Shown here piece by piece: positions 10,299 to 21,281 of a DNA stretch of 64,000 bases. The translations under genes and the position numbers were made by a program. Each line of letters begins with the position of its first letter. Position 1 is the first letter of the stretch. This DNA comes from Aliihoeflea aestuarii. Lineage in GTDB: Bacteria > Pseudomonadota > Alphaproteobacteria > Rhizobiales > Rhizobiaceae. The notes under the pieces were generated by a model. It worked only from the letters and a program-made list of their open reading frames with translations. It did not search any database and was not told where the DNA came from. Where the stretch lies: positions 434,001-498,000 of the forward strand of contig NZ_JAAAMK010000002.1 of the NCBI RefSeq assembly GCF_024105665.1. The letters run 5' to 3'.

Positions 10299-10664
10299 TC
10301 AGATCCAGTAAGGCGGAACTTTATAGTATTCGTAGGAAGCGTCACGCGCCGCCTTGCCGTCACCGCTGGTCAGATCGTTGATGTCATGAACCGGCGCGGC
10401 CTCGAGCTGTTCACGCGAGAAGGGCACGACATAGCCGCCCTGATCTTTCTCATAGTCGAGCGACGACCACGGAATGGCGTGATATTTCTCGCCGATACCC
10501 AGAAATCCGCCGAACCCGATCACGGCATACATGATGTTGTTGGACGTCTTCTCCAGCATGACGTCTTCGATCGAGCCGATGTGCTGGCCTTCGGTATTGT
10601 AGACGTTCGTGCCGATGACGCGGGAAGCCTGAATGGCTTCGGTATGTCCTGCTGCAGTGGTCAT
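10299..10664 (-). CDS. PRC-barrel domain protein
   Basis: Small soluble protein of 121 residues. One PRC-barrel fold covers about residues 12-85 (ASRVIGTNVYNTEGQHIG, followed by the IPWSSLDYE strand), with a Tyr-rich C-terminal tail ending YYKVPPYWI. PRC barrels occur in RimM and photosynthetic reaction-centre H subunits; stand-alone rhizobial members have no settled function. The ATG at 10664 has AAGGAG 9-10 bases upstream; the 13 residues available upstream in frame are unlikely. It lies between kdsA and eno and has its own terminator. Confidence 0.9.
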   Translation of the reverse strand: MTTAAGHTEAIQASRVIGTNVYNTEGQHIGSIEDVMLEKTSNNIMYAVIGFGGFLGIGEKYHAIPWSSLDYEKDQGGYVVPFSREQLEAAPVHDINDLTSGDGKAARDASYEYYKVPPYWI

Positions 10665-10708
10665 TGTCGATGCTCCTTGGGTTTGTTTCCCGTTGAGCAT
10701 CAAACCGT

Positions 10709-11553
10709 TCAGACGGGCGAATGTTCCGCCGATTTGGCGATACGGTCGAAGGCGATCAGACGTTCAAGAAGAGCTTCCAGCTTGTCAATCGGCACCATGT
10801 TGGGGCCATCGGACGGGGCGTTGTCCGGGTCTTGATGCGTTTCGATGAAAACGCCGGCGACACCGACCGCGACCGCCGCGCGCGCCAGCGTTTCGACGAA
10901 GCGACGTTCACCACCCGACGACCCGCCCTGCCCGCCCGGCTGCTGCACGGAATGCGTGGCGTCGAAGATGACCGGCGCGCCGGTCTCGGCCATGATCGGC
11001 AGCGAGCGCATGTCGGATACGAGCGTGTTGTAGCCGAAAGACGCGCCGCGCTCGGTCAGAAGCACGTTTGCGTTGCCGGACTCCGTCACCTTGGCGACGG
11101 CGTTCTTCATGTCCCATGGAGCCAGAAACTGGCCCTTTTTGACGTTGACGACCTTGCCTGTGCGTGCTGCCGCAATCAGAAGATCGGTCTGCCGGGACAG
11201 GAAGGCGGGAATCTGGAGGATGTCCACCACCTCGCCGACGACGGCGCACTGTTCCTCGGTATGAACATCCGTCAGCACCGGAAAGCCGAATTCTTGTCTG
11301 AGATCGGCAAAGACCGGCAGCGCAGCTTCAAGCCCTGCCCCACGCGTGCCTTTCAGCGACGTGCGGTTCGCCTTGTCGAACGAGCTCTTGTACACGAGGC
11401 CGAGGCCCAAGCGGTCCGTCATCTCCTTCAGCCTGCCGGCCATGTCGAACGCGTGGTCGCGGTTTTCGAGTTGGCACGGACCGGCGATCAGAACGAACGG
11501 CGCATTGTTGGAAAAGCTCACATTGCCGACGGTCACGGTCGAATTCGGGCTGG

Positions 11554-11557
<4 letters not shown>
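10709..11557 (-). CDS. kdsA: 3-deoxy-8-phosphooctulonate synthase
   Basis: Condenses phosphoenolpyruvate with arabinose 5-phosphate to make Kdo-8-phosphate for lipopolysaccharide inner core. It has 282 residues. Conserved pieces include IAGPCQLE, the [11 protein letters not shown] loop, LTDVH and [18 protein letters not shown]. The ATG at 11557 is preceded by GAGGAAA and overlaps the stop of the VOC gene as ATGA, indicating coupling pyrG-VOC-kdsA. The open frame continues upstream only as out-of-frame readout of the VOC gene. Confidence 0.97.
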
Positions 11558-14030
<2,473 letters not shown>

Positions 14031-14046
14031 TTATCGCCCCGAACGC

Positions 14047-14083
14047 AAATGCGCCAGCCCCAAAATGGATGGCCGGCGCATTT
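14047..14083 (-). terminator. Probable terminator of the L,D-transpeptidase gene
   Basis: A 9-bp stem (AAATGCGCC / GGCGCATTT) with further partial pairing inside the loop follows the transpeptidase stop by 28 bases on the minus strand. The T run is short (three T), so termination may be partial. Confidence 0.55.
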
Positions 14084-14110
14084 TCAACTGAACGATGCGG
14101 AAGGCAGCCG

Positions 14111-14860
14111 CTAAAGAACGACCACTTCGGCTCCCACCCGCACGCGATTGTAGAGATCCATGACGTGTTCGTTGATCATGCGGAAGCAGCCGTTGGAGGA
14201 CGCGCTGCCGATCGTCTCGGGCTGGTTCGTGCCGTGGATGCGGATATGCGTGTCCACCTTGTTCTGGTGCAGATAGATGGCACGCGCGCCGAGCGGGTTG
14301 TCCGGTCCGCCATTCATGCCGTCCTTGTAGCGGCCGTATTTGGCCGGCTCGCGCTCCTGCATGGCTTTGGTCGGAAACCAGCGCGGCCATTCCTGCTTGT
14401 CGGCAACCTTCGCCGTGCCCTTGAATTCCAGCCCGTCGCGGCCAACGGCAATCGCGTATCGACGCGCCGAGCGGCGGTTCTCGACGAGATAGAGAACACG
14501 CGCCTGGGGATCGATGACGATCGTGCCCGGCTCGTAGCCGGAGAACGGAACGACCGTCGGCATCTGCTCCGGCTTCGGCGTGAATTTGCGGCGCACCTCT
14601 CGCTCGGCCAGCACCTCGTCCAACGCCTGAGTCTCGGCCAGAAACGCCGTTTGCACCGGCTGCATGAAGCCTGCCGCGACGGTCCGGGTCGAGCGCAATT
14701 CGCCGGTGTTGCCCTGCCTGCGCAACGCCGCAAGATCGGCTGTCGGCGCTTCCACCCTCGCCGGCGCATTCGTCGCGGCGACTTCCTGATTCGGCGTCTG
14801 CGTGCAGGATTGCAAGAAAAACCCGGCAACCAGAATTGCCGGAACCATCCACTTGATCAT
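14111..14860 (-). CDS. L,D-transpeptidase (YkuD domain) lipoprotein
   Basis: Periplasmic enzyme of the ErfK/YbiS type, expected to make 3-3 peptidoglycan cross-links or attach proteins to peptidoglycan. The 249-residue precursor has a lipobox ending FFLQSC (Cys19). The YkuD catalytic domain covers about 110-249, with active-site HGTN (His209) and SSNGCFRM (Cys225). All catalytic residues are intact. It is monocistronic, between secG and pyrG. Confidence 0.93.
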   Translation of the reverse strand: MIKWMVPAILVAGFFLQSCTQTPNQEVAATNAPARVEAPTADLAALRRQGNTGELRSTRTVAAGFMQPVQTAFLAETQALDEVLAEREVRRKFTPKPEQMPTVVPFSGYEPGTIVIDPQARVLYLVENRRSARRYAIAVGRDGLEFKGTAKVADKQEWPRWFPTKAMQEREPAKYGRYKDGMNGGPDNPLGARAIYLHQNKVDTHIRIHGTNQPETIGSASSNGCFRMINEHVMDLYNRVRVGAEVVVL

Positions 14861-14980
14861 TTGAAACGCCCCTACGGCGCAAGCGCCGGCCCATCCGATA
14901 GTTTCGGACGATCACAGCGTATCAAAGCTTGAAACCTCTTCAAGTAGCGCGCGTGTCTGCATGATACAGCACAAAAGAAA

Positions 14981-15016
14981 AAAGCCCGCTGTGTTCGCCA
15001 AAACACAGCGGGCTTT
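14981..15016 (-). terminator. Rho-independent terminator of secG
   Basis: A perfect 15-bp stem (AAAGCCCGCTGTGTT paired with its complement) with a 6-base loop runs into six T on the minus strand, 20 bases after the secG stop. It is one of the strongest terminators in the window. Confidence 0.92.
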
Positions 15017-15035
15017 GTTGGTTAAGCGACGTCTA

Positions 15036-15476
15036 TCAGTTGTTCGGAGGCGTCGGTGCCGCAGGCTCAGCAGGAGCCTCGGGCGCGGCCGGCTGCTGCG
15101 CCGGCGCGCTGTCGTCAGCCGAAGGCGCTGCCGGATCGGCGGGTGCGCTCGGCACATTGTCGCCGCCGAGCTGGTCGAGAACGCCGCCGCTGCCCGAAGG
15201 CGCCTGCGTGCCCTGCTCGGTCGGAATGCGGTCTAGGAAGTCCGTCGGACGCTCGCCGTATCGCGCAAGAAGCGACAGGCCGAGCGATGTCGCAAAGAAG
15301 ATCGCCGCCAGGATCGCCGTGGCGCGTGTCAGTGGATTTCCCGAACCGCGGGCGGCCATCGCATTGTTGCCGCCGCCGCCGATACCGAGGCCACCGCCTT
15401 CCGAACGCTGCAGGAGCACCACGGCCACGAGCGCCATGACGACGAGCAAATGGATGACGATGAGGATGGTTTGCAT
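15036..15476 (-). CDS. secG: Preprotein translocase subunit SecG
   Basis: Accessory subunit of the SecYEG channel. It is 146 residues with two membrane segments (about 3-22 and 53-73), separated by the conserved cytoplasmic loop LLQRSEGGGLG followed by a Gly/Asn stretch. The C-terminal half (80-146) is a long Pro/Ala/Gln-rich tail, as in other alphaproteobacteria. The chosen ATG (15476) begins the first membrane helix; an upstream extension of the frame is Arg-rich and unlikely. Confidence 0.94.
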   Translation of the reverse strand: MQTILIVIHLLVVMALVAVVLLQRSEGGGLGIGGGGNNAMAARGSGNPLTRATAILAAIFFATSLGLSLLARYGERPTDFLDRIPTEQGTQAPSGSGGVLDQLGGDNVPSAPADPAAPSADDSAPAQQPAAPEAPAEPAAPTPPNN

Positions 15477-15593
15477 AAGAAAATCCGGGTGATCTGTTCT
15501 CTCCCGCGCACAAGAAAACGCGGGACGCCGCGGCTCAATACACGTCTTGAGCCGCCATTCCAAGTCCTATATGGCGCGTGCCGCAGCGTGGTT

Positions 15594-16391
15594 TCAAGGG
15601 CGTTGGGCTAGTTGAAGGCCGAAACCTTGCATCAGCCGCGCTACAGTGAAATGCGCCTTTCCGGACGTGAAGATCGCACTGTCGGGCACATCCCGTCTGC
15701 CCGAAACGGCAGGGGCGCCGTCAAGGACGGTCAGCAGCCGTCGCGCAATGGCTTCGGCCGGATCGAGCCAGTCGACCGGCCACGGCGCGGTCTTGCGCAT
15801 CCGATTGACGAGAAACGGATAGTGCGTGCAGGCAAGAACGACGATGTCGGTTCGAAGACCGTCCCGCTCTACGAAGCATGGCGCGATCTCCGCCCGCACC
15901 GCCTCCTCGTCGACGAAGCCGTCGCGCATGTAGGTTTCGGCCAGGGGGGCCAGCCGGTCGCTCCCGACCAGTCGAACATGACATTTGGAAGCCCATTCGC
16001 CGATCAGGTCGCGCGTATATTGACGCTTCACCGTGCCCGGCGTCGCCAGCACGGATACGAGGCCGGAGCGTGTCCGTTCGGCAGCAGGCTTGATGGCCGG
16101 AACGGTGCCGACAAACGGCGTCTTCGGAAAAGCCGCCCTCAAATCCGCCAGAACCGCGGTCGAGGCCGTATTGCACGCGATCACGGCAGCGGCCGGTCGG
16201 TGGGCCTCAATCAACTCGCCGAATAGCCCGACGATATGTGCGGCAAGCGCACGCTCCTCCCACGCACCGACCGGAAAAGCCGCGTCGTCGGCGATATACA
16301 CGAAGCGGCGCGCGGGCATCAGCACGCGCGCCTCTCGCAAAACGGTCAGACCGCCGACGCCCGAATCATAGATCAGTACCGGCGCGTCCAT
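15594..16391 (-). CDS. murI: Glutamate racemase
   Basis: Interconverts L- and D-glutamate, supplying D-Glu for peptidoglycan. It is 265 residues. [11 protein letters not shown] carries Asp9 and Ser10. The two catalytic cysteines are Cys73 (IACNTAS) and Cys188 (LACTHYPF). The ATG at 16391 overlaps the stop of the upstream methyltransferase gene by one base (TGATG), so the two are coupled. Upstream extension of the frame is a read-through of that gene in another phase. Confidence 0.96.
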   Translation of the reverse strand: MDAPVLIYDSGVGGLTVLREARVLMPARRFVYIADDAAFPVGAWEERALAAHIVGLFGELIEAHRPAAAVIACNTASTAVLADLRAAFPKTPFVGTVPAIKPAAERTRSGLVSVLATPGTVKRQYTRDLIGEWASKCHVRLVGSDRLAPLAETYMRDGFVDEEAVRAEIAPCFVERDGLRTDIVVLACTHYPFLVNRMRKTAPWPVDWLDPAEAIARRLLTVLDGAPAVSGRRDVPDSAIFTSGKAHFTVARLMQGFGLQLAQRP

Positions 16392-17233
16392 CAATCTTCC
16401 GTCTCCCGATGCGCAGCGGCTTCGCCGTCGGCCTGCGCCTTGCGCTCGGGATAGCCCGAACCGCGCGGCTCCTTCGGCGAGTAATAGTCGAGCGCGTTGA
16501 CGACGCCGCGCAGGAGACTGAGTTCCGACGCATCGAAGCCGGGCCGCGTCAGCACCGCGCGCAGATTGTCCACCATCTTCGCCTTCTTCTGCGGTGGACG
16601 GAAATAGCCGCGCGCTTCCAAAGCGGCTTCGAGGTGGTCGAAAAGCCCCGTCAGGACGAATTTCGGCGCGGGCGTGAATTCGGGACCGGCAAAAGGCAGT
16701 TCCTCGCCCTCGTCCATGCCGCTCTTCAGCCATTCGTAGGACATGAGAAGCACGGCCTGTGCGATGTTCAGCGAAGCGAACGCAGGATTGACGGGGAAGG
16801 TCACGATTTCATCGGCAAGCGCGACTTCTTCATTATTGAGGCCAAAGCGTTCGCGCCCGAACAGGACGCCGACGCCCTCGCCCGCCGAAAAACGCCCGCG
16901 CAACTCGCGCGCTGCCGAAACGGGTCCACGCACAGGCTTGAAGCCGTATCGTTCGCGCGCCGTTGTGGCAAAGACGTAGTTCAGATCCGCGATCGCTTCC
17001 TCGAGCGTGGCGAACACCTGCACCTTGTCGATGACGTGGTCGGCTTTCGAGGCGGCGGCACTGGCCTTCTCGTTCGGCCAGCCGTCGCGCGGATTGACGA
17101 GGCGCAGTTCGGACAGGCCGAAATTGGCCATCGCCCGCGCGACCATGCCGATATTCTCGCCCAGTTGCGGCTCGACGAGAATGATCGCGGGTCCCTCTGC
17201 GATCAGCCGCTTTTCGCGCGCCGTTCCGGCCAT
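16391..17233 (-). CDS. trmJ: TrmH-family (SPOUT) RNA 2'-O-methyltransferase, TrmJ-like
   Basis: S-adenosylmethionine-dependent RNA ribose methyltransferase of 280 residues. The opening [21 protein letters not shown] is the SPOUT motif 1. [15 protein letters not shown] and [22 protein letters not shown] are motifs 2 and 3 that form the knotted SAM site. This pattern fits TrmJ, which modifies position 32 of several tRNAs. A Glu/Arg-rich C-terminal tail is probably disordered. It is followed by murI with a one-base overlap. The target RNA is inferred from the family. Confidence 0.9.
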   Translation of the reverse strand: MAGTAREKRLIAEGPAIILVEPQLGENIGMVARAMANFGLSELRLVNPRDGWPNEKASAAASKADHVIDKVQVFATLEEAIADLNYVFATTARERYGFKPVRGPVSAARELRGRFSAGEGVGVLFGRERFGLNNEEVALADEIVTFPVNPAFASLNIAQAVLLMSYEWLKSGMDEGEELPFAGPEFTPAPKFVLTGLFDHLEAALEARGYFRPPQKKAKMVDNLRAVLTRPGFDASELSLLRGVVNALDYYSPKEPRGSGYPERKAQADGEAAAHRETED

Positions 17234-17343
17234 CTCGATACGTCCTTCCTTGTCCTTAAGGAGCGCTTATTCGCATAGCCGGACGGGCGCTTGCAACGCA
17301 AATGCGGCCAACATAGATTAGCCGTGGCGCTCGAGCGAGCGCC

Positions 17344-17502
17344 ACGTTCTCGGGGCGGGGTGAAACTCCCCACCGGCGGTAATGTGAAGGCGGATGGCCC
17401 GCATCACGAAGCCCGCGAGCGCCTGAGGGAGACATTCCTTCAGGGTCAGCAGATTCGGTGTGATTCCGAAGCCGACGGTCATAGTCCGGATGAGAGAGAA
17501 CG
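17344..17502 (+). promoter_or_regulatory. FMN riboswitch (RFN element) controlling ribN
   Basis: The plus strand contains the hallmarks of the FMN aptamer in order: ACGTTCTC closing strand; GGGGCGGGGTGAAACTCCCC then ACCGGCGGTAATG; AGCCCGCGAGCG; GGTCAGCAGATTCGGTG; GATTCCGAAGCCGACGGTCAT; AGTCCGGATGAGAGAGAACG, which closes P1. It lies upstream of an EamA transporter, the usual arrangement for the riboflavin importer RibN. Binding of FMN should lower expression. The expression platform appears to be a Shine-Dalgarno-sequestering hairpin at 17571-17601. Confidence 0.96.
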
Positions 17503-17504
17503 GG

Positions 17505-17591
17505 ATGACAGAAACGAAGACGCCGCAGGTGAAAACCCTGTCGGCCGCCGTTCCGGTCGCTGCCCGCCTGCCCTCACCGAACGCTGAATGA
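17505..17591 (+). CDS. Possible 28-codon leader ORF between FMN aptamer and ribN
   Basis: An ATG three bases past the aptamer opens a frame starting MTETKTPQVKTL and ending in PSPNAE with a TGA at 17589-17591. The stop lies inside the loop of the hairpin that masks the ribN Shine-Dalgarno sequence. A GAGAGA run in the 3' strand of P1 could serve as its ribosome-binding site. It may be chance; there is no homology evidence. Confidence 0.25.
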   Translation: MTETKTPQVKTLSAAVPVAARLPSPNAE

Positions 17592-17601
17592 CGGTCGAGG
17601 G
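17571..17601 (+). promoter_or_regulatory. Hairpin sequestering the ribN Shine-Dalgarno sequence (riboswitch expression platform)
   Basis: CCCTCACCG (17571-17579) pairs with CGGTCGAGGG (17592-17601) to give nine base pairs with a single bulged C at 17596 and a 12-base loop. The 3' arm contains GAGGG, the only good Shine-Dalgarno match for the ribN start at 17607. This supports translational control by the FMN riboswitch; no T run follows, so it is not a transcription terminator. Confidence 0.6.
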
Positions 17602-17606
17602 AAGTG

Positions 17607-18482
17607 ATGAGAAGCGAGCTAGCCGAATCCAGATTGAACACCGCCATGCGCGGCGCACTGGTGATGACTTCTGCAGGTCTTGCCTTCGCCGGGCTCAACG
17701 TCGCGCTCCAGCATGCGACGATGATCGGCGGTGCGTCGGCCCCGGCAGCCGCCTTCGTGCAATATGCGCTGGCGCTTCTGCTCGTGATGCCGCTCGTCTG
17801 GCGAAACCTCGGTGCGATGCGGACCAGTCGACCGGGCCTGCATTTCCTGCGCGTGGTGCTGGCTGCCGGCGGCGTTCAGATCTGGGTCATGGCGCTGTCG
17901 GTCGTGCCGATCTGGCAGGCGGTTGCGCTTTCGATGACATCGCCCTTCTTCGTGGTCGCGGGGGCGTATCTGTTTTTGGGCGAGCGCGTTACGAAAAGTC
18001 GCGTCGCGGCGACATGCGTCGGCTTCGCTGGTGCGATGGTTATCCTCGCGCCATGGTCGGAGACCTTCACGCCACATGCGCTGCTGCCGGTCGTGTCGGC
18101 CGCACTGTGGGCCGGAACGTCGCTCATCACCAAAAAGCTGATGACGTTCGAGCCGACAGCGGGCATCACGGTCTACATGCTACTCTTGCTCTTGCCCTTC
18201 AACGCGCTCACCTGGGGTGGCTCGGGTTTTGCGCTGCCGCCGGCCGAGGCGTGGGCGGCGCTGCTCGTCGCGGGCGCGCTGACGGCTCTCGCGCAATATC
18301 TTCTGACGGCCGCCTACGCCAATGCCGACGCGTCCTATCTCCAGCCTTTCGACGATTTGAAACTGCCGTTCAACATCCTGCTCGGATGGCTCGTCTTCGC
18401 ACAGATGCCGAGCCCGACTTTCTGGCCGGGCGCGCTGATGATCGCCGCCGCCTCGCTCTACCTGATGCGTCGGGAGAGCTAA
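17607..18482 (+). CDS. ribN: RibN-type riboflavin importer (EamA/DMT family)
   Basis: Inner-membrane carrier of 291 residues with about ten hydrophobic segments in two EamA repeats. The second begins near TPHALLPVVSAALWAGTSL. An FMN riboswitch directly upstream, with no riboflavin biosynthesis gene in between, matches the RibN family described in Rhizobium leguminosarum. The ATG at 17607 (a GTG precedes it at 17604) has GAGGG 6 bases upstream. Its stop overlaps that of the convergent hydrolase gene by 4 bases. The substrate is inferred from riboswitch plus fold. Confidence 0.88.
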   Translation: MRSELAESRLNTAMRGALVMTSAGLAFAGLNVALQHATMIGGASAPAAAFVQYALALLLVMPLVWRNLGAMRTSRPGLHFLRVVLAAGGVQIWVMALSVVPIWQAVALSMTSPFFVVAGAYLFLGERVTKSRVAATCVGFAGAMVILAPWSETFTPHALLPVVSAALWAGTSLITKKLMTFEPTAGITVYMLLLLLPFNALTWGGSGFALPPAEAWAALLVAGALTALAQYLLTAAYANADASYLQPFDDLKLPFNILLGWLVFAQMPSPTFWPGALMIAAASLYLMRRES

Positions 18483-19378
18483 CGCATCACGAAATCGCGG
18501 ATCGCCGTTGCGATTTCGCTTGGCTTTTCATGCAAGATCCAGTGGCCGCTTTCAGGAAAGCGCTCGACCGTCAGATCGGGCGCGTATCGTTCAAGGTCGG
18601 CAATGCTCGACGGGCGCAGCGCCCCGTCCGCCTCGCCCCAAAGCAGAAGATGCGGCACGACAATCGTAACCGCCTCGTCGGGAATGTCTTCTATGGGCGA
18701 GTACCGCGCCGACTCGTCGATCCCCGGAACGACGATCGGTGAGGCGCGGTACCAATTGAGCATGCCCGTCATCGCACCGGGCCGGCTCCAAGCCTCCAGA
18801 TAGGCCGCGCGTTCCGGCTCTCCCATCCAGTTCGTCTTCGAGAAGGCCGACAACATGCTGAAAAGCCTTCGATAACCGTCTTCTGACATCAATTGCTCGG
18901 CCGCGTCGTCGCGCAGACGATTGATATACTGGCTCGCGCGCCGCTGTTCAGGGTCGTTCGAGATCGCATCCTGAAGGAGCTTCGGATGGACGCCGTTGGC
19001 GATAACGAGATGAGACAGACGCTCGGGATGGGCGAACGCGTAGGCATAGGCAACCGATGCACCCCAGTCGTGTCCGGCCAGAACGAACGGGCGATCCGGC
19101 GACAGATGATCAGCGAGCGCCGCAATATCGGCGACAAGATTCCTGGCGCGATAGGCCTCGACACCGGCAGGCTTGCCGGACAGGTTGAATCCGCGCTGGT
19201 CGGGCGCGACGACATGAAAGTCGGACGCCAATGCACGCATCACGCCTTTCCACGCTGCCCAGTATTCGGGAAAGCCGTGCAGGCAGATGACGAGCGATCT
19301 GGATGCGTCGCCGATCGCCGAGACATGGAGCGTCGCCGCGCCGGTATCGACGCTGGAAAAGCGAAAATCGGCGGTCAT
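18479..19378 (-). CDS. Alpha/beta hydrolase, epoxide-hydrolase-like
   Basis: A 299-residue alpha/beta-hydrolase. [10 protein letters not shown] carries the oxyanion HGxP motif. The nucleophile elbow is GHDWGA (Asp), as in epoxide hydrolases and haloalkane or fluoroacetate dehalogenases. A late GHW supplies the catalytic His ([11 protein letters not shown]). Nucleophile Asp rather than Ser argues against a simple esterase. The ATG at 19378 has GAAGGAA upstream. It is convergent with ribN and divergent from icd. The substrate is unknown. Confidence 0.87.
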   Translation of the reverse strand: MTADFRFSSVDTGAATLHVSAIGDASRSLVICLHGFPEYWAAWKGVMRALASDFHVVAPDQRGFNLSGKPAGVEAYRARNLVADIAALADHLSPDRPFVLAGHDWGASVAYAYAFAHPERLSHLVIANGVHPKLLQDAISNDPEQRRASQYINRLRDDAAEQLMSEDGYRRLFSMLSAFSKTNWMGEPERAAYLEAWSRPGAMTGMLNWYRASPIVVPGIDESARYSPIEDIPDEAVTIVVPHLLLWGEADGALRPSSIADLERYAPDLTVERFPESGHWILHEKPSEIATAIRDFVMR

Positions 19379-19515
19379 CGAAATTCCTTCACTTAATGCC
19401 CAAAGCCTTGTCCGCCTTGGCCTTTGCCTTCCCGGCACACAATGCTATAGGGGCCGCGACTTCACGCCCGCCCGTCCGGGCCGGGCCGTTCCCAACTAGC
19501 AGCGAGGCATTTCCT

Positions 19516-20730
19516 ATGGCGAAGATCAAGGTGGCAAATCCGGTCGTCGAACTCGACGGCGACGAGATGACCCGCATCATCTGGCAGTTCATCAAGGACA
19601 AGCTGATCCACCCCTACCTTGATATCGACCTGAAATATTACGACCTCGGCATGGAAAGCCGCGACGCCACCGACGATCAGATCACGATCGACGCGGCCGA
19701 AGCGATCAAGAAATATGGCGTCGGCGTGAAGTGCGCCACGATTACGCCCGATGAAGGCCGCGTCGAGGAATTCGGCCTCAAGAAGATGTGGCGCTCGCCC
19801 AACGGCACGATCCGCAACATCCTCGGCGGCACGATCTTCCGCGAGCCGATCATCATGAAGAATGTTCCGCGCCTCGTGCCGGGCTGGACGCAGCCGATCA
19901 TCGTCGGCCGCCACGCTTTCGGCGACCAGTACCGCGCGACCGATTTCAAGTTCCCCGGCGCAGGCAAGCTGACGATCAAGTTCGTCGGCGAGGACGGTCA
20001 GACGATCGAGCATGAAGTATTCGACGCGCCCGGCTCCGGCGTAGCAATGGCGATGTACAACCTTGACGATTCGATCCGCGAATTCGCACGCGCCTCGCTG
20101 AACTACGGACTTCTGCGCGGCTATCCGGTCTATCTGTCGACCAAGAACACGATCCTCAAGGCTTATGACGGCCGTTTCAAGGACATCTTCCAGGAGGTCT
20201 ACGAGGCCGAGTTCGAGGCGAAGTTCAAGGAAGCCAAGATCTGGTACGAGCACCGGCTGATCGACGACATGGTCGCCGCAAGCCTGAAGTGGTCGGGTGG
20301 TTATGTCTGGGCATGCAAGAACTATGATGGCGACGTCCAGTCCGACACCGTCGCGCAGGGCTTCGGCTCCCTCGGCCTGATGACGTCGGTTCTGATGACG
20401 CCGGATGGCAAGACCGTTGAGGCTGAGGCGGCCCACGGCACGGTGACGCGCCACTTCCGCCAGCACGAGAAGGGTCAGGAGACCTCGACCAACTCGATCG
20501 CGTCGATCTTCGCCTGGACGCGTGGCCTCGCGCACCGCGCCAAGCTGGACGACAACGCCGAATTGAAGAACTTCGCCGAAACGCTGGAGCGCGTGTGCAT
20601 CCAGACCGTCGAATCCGGCCATATGACCAAGGACCTCGCGCTTCTCATCGGCGCGGACCAGCCCTGGCTCTCGACGACCGGCTTCCTCGACAAGATCGAC
20701 GAGAACCTTCAGAAGGCGATGGCCGCATAA
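19516..20730 (+). CDS. icd: NADP-dependent isocitrate dehydrogenase
   Basis: TCA-cycle enzyme converting isocitrate to 2-oxoglutarate. It is 404 residues and of the eukaryote-like homodimeric type seen in rhizobia: it begins [23 protein letters not shown] and contains [13 protein letters not shown] and [13 protein letters not shown]. The ATG at 19516 has GAGG 9 bases upstream. The frame is open further upstream, but that segment is a Pro/Arg-rich readout of the promoter region and of the opposite gene. A strong terminator follows. Confidence 0.97.
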   Translation: MAKIKVANPVVELDGDEMTRIIWQFIKDKLIHPYLDIDLKYYDLGMESRDATDDQITIDAAEAIKKYGVGVKCATITPDEGRVEEFGLKKMWRSPNGTIRNILGGTIFREPIIMKNVPRLVPGWTQPIIVGRHAFGDQYRATDFKFPGAGKLTIKFVGEDGQTIEHEVFDAPGSGVAMAMYNLDDSIREFARASLNYGLLRGYPVYLSTKNTILKAYDGRFKDIFQEVYEAEFEAKFKEAKIWYEHRLIDDMVAASLKWSGGYVWACKNYDGDVQSDTVAQGFGSLGLMTSVLMTPDGKTVEAEAAHGTVTRHFRQHEKGQETSTNSIASIFAWTRGLAHRAKLDDNAELKNFAETLERVCIQTVESGHMTKDLALLIGADQPWLSTTGFLDKIDENLQKAMAA

Positions 20731-20750
20731 TTCCGGTTACCGGACGTGTC

Positions 20751-20777
20751 AAGGGGCGGCCTCGTGCCGCCCTTTTT
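20751..20777 (+). terminator. Rho-independent terminator of icd
   Basis: The stem GGGCGGC/GCCGCCC is extended by G-U and A-U pairs, has a 5-base loop and is followed by five T. It lies 20 bases after the icd stop. Confidence 0.9.
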
Positions 20778-20846
20778 CGTCTGAGTAGCCGAACCTTTCC
20801 CTGTCTGGCGCATTGAAGGCGTGTCTGAAATCAAGGAAACACATTC

Positions 20847-21212
20847 ATGTTTGCCAAGAAGCTTTCGATCGCCCTCGTCGCATCCGGTCTTCTCGCCGGC
20901 ACAGCGATCGCCCAGACCGCCTGGGTCGAGATCGAGAATGACAATGTTCAGGTCACCGAATTCGGCGCCAGCGTCGATCAGGTCGAGGACTGGGACGTTT
21001 TCGCCGGCGGCGCCAAGATCGGCGAAGTCGAGGAAGTCGTCGGTACGGATGCCGCAACGCCAACCGCGCTGGTGGTGGATTTCGACGGTTCCGGTGGCTT
21101 TGCCGATCAGGATCTGGTGATCCCGCTCGATCAGTTCGCATGGGAGAACAACCAGCTCGTTCTCAACGCGGACGCGGCGACAGTCGGCAGCTTCGAAGTC
21201 TGGGACGACTAA
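20847..21212 (+). CDS. Secreted PRC-barrel-like protein
   Basis: A 121-residue precursor. A signal peptide (KKLSIALVASGLLAGTAIAQ, cleavage near residue 22) precedes an acidic, Asp/Val/Glu-rich domain with the PRC-barrel rhythm (DWDVFAGGAKIGEVEEVVG, then DLVIPLDQFAWENNQLVL). Related periplasmic PRC-barrel proteins are frequent in rhizobia and have no assigned role. The start has AAGGAA upstream. It is monocistronic between the icd terminator and a bidirectional terminator shared with alaS. Confidence 0.85.
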   Translation: MFAKKLSIALVASGLLAGTAIAQTAWVEIENDNVQVTEFGASVDQVEDWDVFAGGAKIGEVEEVVGTDAATPTALVVDFDGSGGFADQDLVIPLDQFAWENNQLVLNADAATVGSFEVWDD

Positions 21213-21234
21213 TCGATTTTACATCGAAAACGAG

Positions 21235-21260
21235 AAAAGCCGCGGCATGCCGCGGCTTTT
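21235..21260. terminator. Bidirectional terminator between the PRC-barrel gene and alaS
   Basis: A 26-base perfect palindrome (AAAAGCCGCGG, CATG centre, CCGCGGCTTTT) is flanked by T-rich sequence on both strands. It lies 22 bases after each of the two convergent stops. Confidence 0.9.
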
Positions 21261-21281
21261 CTTTATGCAGATTTCTGACGG

